A program made the translations under genes and the position numbers. Of a stretch of DNA of 64,000 bases, positions 32,547-39,889 are shown one piece after another (position 1 is the first letter of the stretch; each line of letters starts with the position of its first letter). The stretch spans positions 50,726-114,725 of the forward strand of contig NZ_JACCGK010000018.1 of assembly GCF_013416325.1 (NCBI RefSeq). Reading direction: 5' to 3'. The DNA is from Vreelandella sedimenti (lineage in GTDB: Bacteria > Pseudomonadota > Gammaproteobacteria > Pseudomonadales > Halomonadaceae). The notes under the pieces are model-generated. The model was not told the origin of the DNA, ran no database searches, and saw nothing but the letters and a program-made list of their open reading frames with translations.

Positions 32547-33650
32547 ATGAAAACAATGAACAAATTTGCCCTCACCGGCCTTGCCGCTGGTATTGCCTTC
32601 GCTGCTTTAACGACCACCGCCCAAGCGCAAGAAGAGTGGACAATGACCAGCACCTGGCCTGAAAACCTTGATCTGATCAAGATTGACCAGCACTGGGTGG
32701 AACTGGTCAATCAATTGGCGGGAGAAGAGCTACAGATCAATTTCCGCGCAGGCGGTACACTGATGCCCGGCACAGAAGTATTTGATGCCACCGAAACGGG
32801 CAGCATTGAAGCCGCGGGCGACTGGCCGGGCTATTGGGCTGGCTTGAACCCCGCCTTTTCGCCACTGGCCACGACCACCAGCTTGTTTAATGGCGTTGAT
32901 TACCTTAACTGGATTCAGCAGTGGGGCGGCCGCGAGCTGTACGAAGAGATCTACGGTCAGTTCAACATGGTTTATCTTCCTTACGGCATTACCAACAATG
33001 AGTCGGGCTTTATGGGCCGCACCCCGATTGAAAGCATTGCCGACCTGGAAGGCAAGCGTCTGCGCCTTTCGGGCCGCGATCAGGGTCGCGTACTCGAAGA
33101 GCTGGGCGGCTCGCAAGTCACTCTGGCGGGCGGTGAAGTCTACCAAGCTATTGAGCGTGGCGTTATCGATGCGGGTGAGTTTTCGACCCCTGGCGTTGAT
33201 TTCAATGCCGGCTTTGCCGAAGTGGCTGACTACTGGGCAACCCCCGGTTGGCACCAGTCTGCCAGCGTATTTGGCGTAATGATCAATAAAGACGCCTGGG
33301 ACGCCCTATCAGAAGAGACCCAAGAGACTCTGCGTATTGCGGCGGATGCCACCATGGCATGGTCACTAGCCTGGTCTGAGCGCCAGTCTACCGAAGCCAC
33401 ACAGAAGTTCATCGACGCGGGCGTCACGATCAATCAGTTCTCTGAAGAGGACTTGGCGCGCATTCAGGAAGTCACTAACGAGGTGATTCTGCGCGGTGCT
33501 TGCGAATCTCCTGACCACGCCAAGGTCTACCAGTCGATGATTGCCTACCTTGAGCACTACGCAACGTGGCGCGATGTTTCCGCTCCCTACAACATGAGCC
33601 GCGTGATGGACAACCTGCCCTCACTGGAAGAGATCGAAGCCTGCCTGTAA
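32547..33650 (+). CDS. TRAP transporter substrate-binding protein (DctP family)
   Basis: The 367-aa periplasmic protein has a clear signal peptide (to about residue 27, TTTAQAQ), then the family-7 binding fold. The conserved central region reads EGKRLRLSGRDQGRVLEELGG, GEVYQAIERGVIDAGE and GWHQSASVFGVMINKDAWD. The arginine in RLSGRDQG corresponds to the carboxylate-binding position of DctP proteins, so an organic acid ligand is likely. It heads the operon with small and large permease genes, separated from them by a strong terminator. Confidence 0.93.
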   Translation: MKTMNKFALTGLAAGIAFAALTTTAQAQEEWTMTSTWPENLDLIKIDQHWVELVNQLAGEELQINFRAGGTLMPGTEVFDATETGSIEAAGDWPGYWAGLNPAFSPLATTTSLFNGVDYLNWIQQWGGRELYEEIYGQFNMVYLPYGITNNESGFMGRTPIESIADLEGKRLRLSGRDQGRVLEELGGSQVTLAGGEVYQAIERGVIDAGEFSTPGVDFNAGFAEVADYWATPGWHQSASVFGVMINKDAWDALSEETQETLRIAADATMAWSLAWSERQSTEATQKFIDAGVTINQFSEEDLARIQEVTNEVILRGACESPDHAKVYQSMIAYLEHYATWRDVSAPYNMSRVMDNLPSLEEIEACL

Positions 33651-33662
33651 GGCGCTTCTGTG

Positions 33663-33693
33663 CCGCCTTGGTGTTTGCCAGGGCGGTTTTTTT
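33663..33693 (+). terminator. Intrinsic terminator/attenuator inside the TRAP operon
   Basis: CCGCC-tt-GG pairs with CC-ag-GGCGG and is followed by TTTTTTT. It lies between the binding-protein gene and the permease genes, so it should let the binding protein be made in excess. Confidence 0.85.
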
Positions 33694-33715
33694 GTGCTGA
33701 CCGCGGAGATCTTCC

Positions 33716-34219
33716 ATGAATGCGATTGCCAAGGCGATCGATGCCATCAATGAAGCTTTTGGGCGTGTCATCGCTCCATTGATTGCCATCATTACCCTGA
33801 TTGTTCTTTACGACATTGCATCACGTTTTCTATTTGGGCGCCCTAGCGACTGGGCATTTGACGTGACCAAAATGCTGTTTGGCGCCCACTTTATGCTAAT
33901 GGCAGCCTATGGGCTCAAACATCATGCCCACGTGGAAGTCGATATATTAAAACGTCTGCTGTCGCGCAAAAAGCAAGCGATGCTCGAAGTGATTGGTTAC
34001 CTGATTTTCTTTGTCCCCTTTATCTGGATGTTGATCACCCTGGGCTGGAGCTTCTTTGAACGCGCTTGGAGCCGCGGTGAAACCACCTATGGCATGGTCT
34101 CAATCCCGGTCTACCCAATCAAAGGGGTGATTGTGGTGGCCGCTATCCTGATTCTGCTGCAGGCAATTGCCATTGTGCTGCGTGCCATCATGCAGCTTCG
34201 CGAGGAGGCATCAGCATGA
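33716..34219 (+). CDS. TRAP transporter small permease (DctQ)
   Basis: The 167-aa protein has four predicted transmembrane helices. It carries the DctQ-like segment LYDIASRFLFGRPSDWAFDVTKMLFG near residues 38-61 and YGLKHHAHVEVDILKRLLS. It partners with the large subunit in the inner membrane. GGAG precedes ATG 33716. It overlaps the large permease by 4 bases. Its length (about 160-170 aa) is normal. Confidence 0.93.
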   Translation: MNAIAKAIDAINEAFGRVIAPLIAIITLIVLYDIASRFLFGRPSDWAFDVTKMLFGAHFMLMAAYGLKHHAHVEVDILKRLLSRKKQAMLEVIGYLIFFVPFIWMLITLGWSFFERAWSRGETTYGMVSIPVYPIKGVIVVAAILILLQAIAIVLRAIMQLREEASA

Positions 34220-35550
34220 ACCTAAGTCCTGAAGTACTCACGCTGGTGATGTTTGGCGGCCTGATGGTAGGGCTGTTTATGGGCCACCCGTTGGCGTTTG
34301 TGCTAGGCGGTGTAGCCGTTATCGGTGCCTTTCTTGGCCCCGGCGAGCGCATTCTCGGCACCCTGATCAACAATATTTTCGGTAACGCCATGGATAACTA
34401 TGTCCTGGTCGCGATACCGCTATTCATTTTGATGGCGAGGTTCTTAAACGACTCCGGTGTTACTGAGAAGATGTTTGACGCCATGCGCCTATTGCTGGCG
34501 AACCTGCGCGGTGGTTTGGCGCTTACCGTGGTCATTGTGTCGGTGCTGCTAGCGGCCACCACCGGTATTGTTGGCGCTTCAATTGCGGTAATGGGCATGA
34601 TTGCCCTGGTACCGATGCTCAAGTATGGCTACAACAAGGAGCTGAGCGCAGGCGTTATTATGGCCAGCGGCTGTTTAGGCATTTTGATACCGCCCAGCAT
34701 CATGCTAATTCTGATGGCCAGCTACTCACCGGTTTCCGTGGGCGCACTGTTTGCTGGCGCGCTGATTCCCGGCCTACTGCTTGGGGTCATGTATGCACTC
34801 TACGTACTGATCATCTGCTACATCAAACCGCACTATGGTCCCAAGGTGCCGGTAGAAGAGCGTGCCGAAGTCAGCACCAAACAACTGCTGATCATGCTGG
34901 CGAAGTATGTGGTGCCACCCATGTCGCTAATCCTCGGCGTGCTGGGTGCGCTGTTTACAGGTATCGCCACCGCCACTGAAGCATCCGCTATCGGCGTCTT
35001 TATCGCCTTCATCCTGTTTATGATCTTTGGAGACCGCAAAATCAGCACCTGCTTCTGGACAATGATAGAAGCGGGCAAGACCACCACCATGGTCATGCTG
35101 GTACTCGTCGGCGCCACTGCCTTTACCGGTGTGTTCTCGCGCGGTGGCGGCATGACCGTGATTAGCGACCTTGTGCTGGCAATGCCTGGCGGCACCATTG
35201 GGGCACTGATCCTGATGCTGTTCCTGGTATTTATCCTGGGCATGTTCCTGGACTGGACCGGTATCGTACTGCTGAGCTTCCCGATCATGCTGCCCATCGT
35301 CGAAACCATGGGCGTGGATATGCTCTGGTTCGTGGTGATGGTGGCGGTAGTACTGCAGACATCGTTCCTGACCCCGCCCTTTGGCTATGCGCTGTTTTAC
35401 TTAAAAGGCGTGGCACCACCCGGGGTCGAAATCGTCGATCTGTACAAAGCGGTCGTGCCGTTCGTCGCTTTGATTCTGCTGGCCTGTACGCTAATGGCGT
35501 TCTTCCCGTGGCTGATTACCGGCCTGCCGAACATGATGCTAGGTTACTAG
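34216..35550 (+). CDS. TRAP transporter large permease (DctM)
   Basis: The 444-aa protein with about 12 helices is the sodium-coupled transport channel of the TRAP system. Typical segments are FGGLMVGLFMGHPLAFVLGG, IVGASIAVMGMIALVPMLK, SGCLGILIPPSIMLILMA, GIATATEASAIGVF and TSFLTPPFGYALFYLKGVAP. The start overlaps the small permease, and a strong terminator follows. With its binding protein it imports an organic acid or similar anion; the exact substrate is not readable. Confidence 0.95.
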   Translation: MNLSPEVLTLVMFGGLMVGLFMGHPLAFVLGGVAVIGAFLGPGERILGTLINNIFGNAMDNYVLVAIPLFILMARFLNDSGVTEKMFDAMRLLLANLRGGLALTVVIVSVLLAATTGIVGASIAVMGMIALVPMLKYGYNKELSAGVIMASGCLGILIPPSIMLILMASYSPVSVGALFAGALIPGLLLGVMYALYVLIICYIKPHYGPKVPVEERAEVSTKQLLIMLAKYVVPPMSLILGVLGALFTGIATATEASAIGVFIAFILFMIFGDRKISTCFWTMIEAGKTTTMVMLVLVGATAFTGVFSRGGGMTVISDLVLAMPGGTIGALILMLFLVFILGMFLDWTGIVLLSFPIMLPIVETMGVDMLWFVVMVAVVLQTSFLTPPFGYALFYLKGVAPPGVEIVDLYKAVVPFVALILLACTLMAFFPWLITGLPNMMLGY

Positions 35551-35594
35551 AACTTTCCCGCCCCAGGTTTAAGGCTTAACCTCCAACCATTATG

Positions 35595-35619
35595 GCCCGC
35601 TCAGGCGGGCTTCTTTTTT
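35595..35619 (+). terminator. Intrinsic terminator of the TRAP operon
   Basis: GCCCGC/GCGGGC stem with a 4-base loop, followed by TTCTTTTTT. Confidence 0.88.
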
Positions 35620-35737
35620 GTATTTATGGCTGTACTGCCAAGCTGCAGTAAAACAGCGTCAATGCTACTATTCACGCCCGTCACTATTTCGCATTAAGTG
35701 CACTGCGCCACTTTACGCTGCTGCAAGGAGTGTTCGT

Positions 35738-37423
35738 TTGTTCAGATCCGGCTATCGCGGGCTATTCGCCTTCTCCTCTTCGTTTAGCCGTCGCGCTAGC
35801 CCCTGGTCAATTGCCCTGATAGCAGTTGCGTTCGTCGTGGCGCTGCCTGTGCTGGTGGTGTTTGCCCATATTGCGATGCCCACCGATGGCGTTTGGCAAC
35901 ACTTGGCCAGCACCGTACTTGGACGCTATTTGAACAACACCTTCTGGCTCGTTGTGACCGTAGGAATCGGCACGCTAATCATCGGTACCGGGACAGCCTG
36001 GCTGGTGGTCATGTGCCGCTTTCCAGGCAAGCGGCTATTCGAGTGGGCGCTACTGCTGCCATTAGCAGTACCCACCTACGTTATCGCCTACGCTTACACC
36101 GACTTTCTCCAATTTGCCGGGCCGTTACAAAGCCTGCTACGCGAGACGTTTGGCTGGGGGTATGGCGACTACTACTTTCCCAATATTCGCTCCCTTGGTG
36201 GCGCCGCCACGGTAATTACCCTAGTGCTTTACCCCTATGTCTACCTGCTGGCCCGCGCCTCGTTTTTAGAGCAGTCGGTCTGCGTGCTGGATGTGGGCCG
36301 CACTCTCGGCCGCGGCCCCTGGAAACTGTTTGCCAGTATCGCCGTACCGTTGGCACGCCCGGCGCTGGTGGGTGGGGTATCGCTGGTTCTGATGGAAACA
36401 CTTAACGAGTTTGGCGCTGTGCAGTTCTTCGGCGTGGATACCTTTACCACTGGCATCTACCGCACCTGGTTTGGCATGGGTGAACAGGTAGCGGCGGCGC
36501 AGTTGGCAGCGTGCCTGCTCACCTTCGTGATTGTGCTAGTGCTGCTGGAGCGCTGGTCACGGGGTAAGCGCCGCTACTTCCACACCACCAATCGCTATCA
36601 GCAGTTGCCCGAGTACGTATTGCACGGCTGGCGCGCTGCTGCAGCGACACTAGCCTGTCTGGTGCCGGTGCTGGTGGGGTTTTTACTGCCCAGCGGCATT
36701 CTGCTCAATCTAGCCCTGCAAGGGGGCGATTCACTCTGGGGCTCGCGATTTATTGGCTATGCCTGGAACAGCCTGGGGCTGGCAACAGTGGCTGCACTAA
36801 TCGCCGTGGGCTTGGCCGTTGTGCTGAGCTACGGCGTACGCATGCACGATACGACGTTTGCGCGGGTGGCTTCTCGCGTAGCCTCTATGGGCTACGCGAT
36901 CCCCGGCTCGGTAGTCGCGGTGGGCATTCTGATTCCGTTTGCCTGGTTGGATAACGCCCTCAACACCTGGCTGAATAATCACTATGGCTACATCGTTGGA
37001 CTGGTTTTCAGTGGGTCGGCGTTTATTTTGCTATACGCCTATGTCGTGCGCTTTTTAGCTGTCTCATTCAACGCCGTTGAGGCGAGCTTAGGCAAAGTGA
37101 CCCCCAGTATGGATGCCGCCTCGCGCACGCTGGGTCAAACGGCGGGGGGCACGCTGCGCCACATTCATACGCCAATGATGCGCAGTAGCCTGTTGGCGGC
37201 GGGAATTTTAGTCTTCGTTGACGTCATGAAGGAACTGCCCGCGACAATTATTCTGCGCCCCTTCAACTTCGACACCCTGGCCGTGCGGGCGCACAATCTC
37301 GCCTCTGACGAGCGTTTGGCTGAAGCATCGACCTCCTCGCTGGCGATTGTGGTGGTAGGCATCCTGCCGGTCATTCTGCTTAGCATGGCAATGCGCCGCT
37401 CACGCCCCGGCGCTAACTCCTAG
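35738..37423 (+). CDS. fbpB: Ferric iron ABC transporter permease (FbpB/SfuB type, fused two-domain)
   Basis: The 561-aa protein contains two ABC permease domains in one chain, as in FbpB. Each has an EAA-type loop (LEQSVCVLDVGRTLGRGPWKLF near residue 180 and ASLGKVTPSMDAASRTLGQTAGGTL near 450). I chose TTG 35738, which has AAGGAG 7 bases upstream; the frame could extend to 35618 but would overlap the terminator before it. It brings Fe(III) into the cytoplasm with fbpC and fbpA. Unusually, the ATPase gene lies on the opposite strand, tail to tail, with a 4-base overlap. Confidence 0.92.
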   Translation: MFRSGYRGLFAFSSSFSRRASPWSIALIAVAFVVALPVLVVFAHIAMPTDGVWQHLASTVLGRYLNNTFWLVVTVGIGTLIIGTGTAWLVVMCRFPGKRLFEWALLLPLAVPTYVIAYAYTDFLQFAGPLQSLLRETFGWGYGDYYFPNIRSLGGAATVITLVLYPYVYLLARASFLEQSVCVLDVGRTLGRGPWKLFASIAVPLARPALVGGVSLVLMETLNEFGAVQFFGVDTFTTGIYRTWFGMGEQVAAAQLAACLLTFVIVLVLLERWSRGKRRYFHTTNRYQQLPEYVLHGWRAAAATLACLVPVLVGFLLPSGILLNLALQGGDSLWGSRFIGYAWNSLGLATVAALIAVGLAVVLSYGVRMHDTTFARVASRVASMGYAIPGSVVAVGILIPFAWLDNALNTWLNNHYGYIVGLVFSGSAFILLYAYVVRFLAVSFNAVEASLGKVTPSMDAASRTLGQTAGGTLRHIHTPMMRSSLLAAGILVFVDVMKELPATIILRPFNFDTLAVRAHNLASDERLAEASTSSLAIVVVGILPVILLSMAMRRSRPGANS

Positions 37424-38538
37424 GGCGTGAGCGGGAAAACAAATACCTGTGAAAGGTCGAGGTGAATATCCACCGGCTGCCCCTCCGCGGGTAAAAACAC
37501 CCCAGGTACGCGGGCGTGCAGATGGGCCTCAAGGCCGTTTTCACCATGGGCACACAGGTGTAGAAGGCTGGTGCGCCCCAGCAGCTTCGCCATTACCACA
37601 TGGCTGTGGCGGTGCTCATCCGTAGGCAGTTCACGCTCAACAATACGCAGCGCCTCAGGGCGAATCATGACCTGGGCATCGCTGCCTTCCGCTAGCCCAC
37701 CGGCCGGCACCCGCCCCACTGGCGTATTAACCGCGCCATTATGCACCTTGCCCTGTAGCTCATTAACGTCGCCAAAAAAGGTCACGACAAAAGGGTCTTG
37801 AGGTGCGCAGTAAAGCTCTCGCGGCGTTCCCGTTTGCACGATGCGGCCATCCCGCATTAGCGCGATGCGATCGGCCATAAACATGGCCTCTTCGGGGTCA
37901 TGGGTCACCAACAGCGTCGCCGCGCCGACTTTTTTAAGCACGTGCAGCGTATCATCGCGGATGCGGTCTCGCAGCCGCGCATCAAGGCTTGAAAACGGTT
38001 CATCCAACAGCATTAAGCGCGGAGATGGCGCCAGCGCCCGTGCCAGGGCCACCCGCTGCTGCTGTCCCCCTGAAAGCATATGCGGGTAAACATCGATATA
38101 CGCGGACATACCCAACTGCTCAAGCAGTTTGGCCGCCCGCTCCCGACGCTCGCGAGAAGCTAAATGTTTAAGTCCAAAGGTGACATTTTCCAAAACGGTT
38201 AAGTGGGGGAAAAGTGCCGAGTCTTGAAACGCCAGCCCGACATTGCGCTTTTCAGGCGGCACGTGACGCTGGCCTGGGCCTGCAATATAAATATCCTCTA
38301 AGGAAACGCTGCCCTCTTGCAGCACTTCAAGGCCCGCAGCGATACGCAGCAGCGTTGTTTTGCCACAACCAGAGGGCCCCAATAGGCAAACCACCTCTCC
38401 TGGAGCAACGCTTAAATCCACCCCTTTTACGACCGTATGGCCATCATAAGCGTGGCGTACATTGTGAAGGGTTAACGCCGATGAGCCAGGCGCTTCCTCA
38501 GCAGCCCTTCTTTCAGTTACCTTTAGAGTTGCCGTCAT
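37420..38538 (-). CDS. fbpC: Ferric iron ABC transporter ATP-binding protein
   Basis: The 372-aa ATPase has Walker A (LLGPSGCGKTTLLR), the Q-loop LAFQDSALFPHLTV, signature LSGGQQQRVALARALA, Walker B (LMLLDEPFSSLD) and the switch histidine in LLVTHDPEEAM. A C-terminal TOBE-like domain follows. It would power FbpB. It is transcribed opposite to fbpB and divergently from fbpA, sharing the 243-base fbpC-fbpA gap that holds a Fur-like box. Sequence alone cannot separate it fully from other CUT1-type ATPases; the neighbours decide. Confidence 0.92.
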   Translation of the reverse strand: MTATLKVTERRAAEEAPGSSALTLHNVRHAYDGHTVVKGVDLSVAPGEVVCLLGPSGCGKTTLLRIAAGLEVLQEGSVSLEDIYIAGPGQRHVPPEKRNVGLAFQDSALFPHLTVLENVTFGLKHLASRERRERAAKLLEQLGMSAYIDVYPHMLSGGQQQRVALARALAPSPRLMLLDEPFSSLDARLRDRIRDDTLHVLKKVGAATLLVTHDPEEAMFMADRIALMRDGRIVQTGTPRELYCAPQDPFVVTFFGDVNELQGKVHNGAVNTPVGRVPAGGLAEGSDAQVMIRPEALRIVERELPTDEHRHSHVVMAKLLGRTSLLHLCAHGENGLEAHLHARVPGVFLPAEGQPVDIHLDLSQVFVFPLTP

Positions 38539-38738
38539 AAATCACCGCTATTAATTAGCACTGTCTGAATAGCACTTTCCAGGTGAGCAAACCGCACCTC
38601 TAAAAGACTAAACGCGGATTCAGTACATTTGAAAGTTGTTTGCATTCTATTTTTAATTGCCCCGATATGCACGTACCACCTTTTGGGTAGGCATTTACTC
38701 TTGACTGAAGGCATACGAAACGCTTCAATAACAATGTT

Positions 38739-38757
38739 AATAATGTAACTTATTATC
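38739..38757. promoter_or_regulatory. Fur-box candidate upstream of fbpA
   Basis: AATAATGTAACTTATTATC matches the Fur consensus GATAATGATAATCATTATC at 14 of 19 positions. It ends 25 bases before the fbpA ATG and lies in the divergent fbpC-fbpA region, so it could silence both under iron-replete conditions. Confidence 0.7.
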
Positions 38758-38781
38758 ATTCAATAAATAAGGATGTGCTTG

Positions 38782-39807
38782 ATGAAAACCGTACGCTTTG
38801 TTGCTCCGATGGCAGCGATGATGGTGGGCGCTACGTTTGCCGGTCAGGTCGTGGCAGACGAGCTCAACCTTTACTCCGCGCGCCACTACGACTCTGACGA
38901 ACGCCTCTACGATGCGTTCACCGAAGAGACAGGCATCGAAGTCAACATCCTTGAAGGCGATTCCGATCAGCTGATCGAGCGTATTCAGCGCGAAGGTGTG
39001 GCCAGCCCCGCAGACATCATGCTCACCGTCGATGCTGGCCGTCTCTGGCGCGCTGAAGATGAAGGCATCTTCCAAAGCGTCGAGTCGGACGTTCTTAACG
39101 AGCGCCTGCCCGAATCCATGCGCCACCCTGACGGCTTGTGGTTCGGCTTTAGTCAGCGCGCACGGGCGATTTATTACAATCGCGACAACTTCGATCCGAG
39201 CCAGATCGAAAGCTACGAAGACCTTGCCGACCCGCAGTTTGAAGGCAAGGTGTGCATTCGCTCTTCCAACAACATTTACAACCAGTCGCTGCTGGCCGCA
39301 ATGATTGAACACCACGGAGAAGAGGGTGCTGAAGAGTGGGCCCAGGGCGTGGTCAATAACATGGCGCGGGATCCGGAAGGTGGCGATACCGACCAGATTC
39401 TGGGCGTGGCCAGCGGAGAGTGTGACATCGCAGTGGCTAACCACTACTACTATGTGCGCCTGCTAAAATCTGACGACGACGCCGAGCGTGAAGCGGCTCG
39501 CAAAGTGGGTATTATTTTCCCCAACCAGGATGACCGCGGCACTCACGTGAACGTTGGCGGCGCCGGTGTGGTGGAAGGCGCGCCTAACCGCGAAAACGCC
39601 ATTCGCTTCCTCGAATACCTCGCCTCAGACACTGCTCAGGAAATTTTCGCCTCCGGCAACAATGAGTTCCCGGTAGTTGACGACATCAAGAAAGACCCGG
39701 TGCTGGAATCCTGGGGCAACTTCAAAACGGATGACGTGAACATCAGCGTGCTGGGTGAGAACAATCCTGAAGCGATCCGCATTTTTGATCGTGTCGGCTG
39801 GCGTTAA
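38782..39807 (+). CDS. fbpA: Ferric iron-binding periplasmic protein
   Basis: The 341-aa protein has a signal peptide (to about residue 26, QVVADE), then the FbpA/FutA fold beginning LNLYSARHYDSDERLYDAF. The iron-binding tyrosine pair is in NHYYYVRLL (about residue 220), with the supporting motifs YNRDNFDPSQIESYEDLADPQ and FPNQDDRGTHVNVGGAGVV. I chose ATG 38782 because AAGGA lies 8 bases upstream; ATG 38773 is too close. A Fur-like box precedes it. It supplies Fe(III) to FbpB/FbpC, which are encoded just upstream. Confidence 0.94.
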   Translation: MKTVRFVAPMAAMMVGATFAGQVVADELNLYSARHYDSDERLYDAFTEETGIEVNILEGDSDQLIERIQREGVASPADIMLTVDAGRLWRAEDEGIFQSVESDVLNERLPESMRHPDGLWFGFSQRARAIYYNRDNFDPSQIESYEDLADPQFEGKVCIRSSNNIYNQSLLAAMIEHHGEEGAEEWAQGVVNNMARDPEGGDTDQILGVASGECDIAVANHYYYVRLLKSDDDAEREAARKVGIIFPNQDDRGTHVNVGGAGVVEGAPNRENAIRFLEYLASDTAQEIFASGNNEFPVVDDIKKDPVLESWGNFKTDDVNISVLGENNPEAIRIFDRVGWR

Positions 39808-39836
39808 ACCGCTACCCTAACCATCGCGGTTCGTCC

Positions 39837-39864
39837 AACCCCGCAGCCACTTGGCTGCGGGGTT
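39837..39864. terminator. Strong hairpin between fbpA and polA
   Basis: AACCCCGCAGCC and GGCTGCGGGGTT form a perfect 12-bp stem with a 4-base loop. It lies between two convergent genes and could end transcription from both sides, though T-runs are short. Confidence 0.75.
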
Positions 39865-39889
39865 CCCGTTTATGATGGTGGTTACAGAG

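Noticed and set aside
34833..35309. 158-codon open frame on the minus strand
   Set aside because: It lies wholly inside the TRAP large permease gene; its low-complexity Ser/Ile/Pro/Arg composition is that of an antisense shadow.
35618..35737. N-terminal extension of fbpB
   Set aside because: The extra 40 residues overlap the upstream terminator tail, have no permease features, and the TTG at 35738 has a good ribosome binding site.
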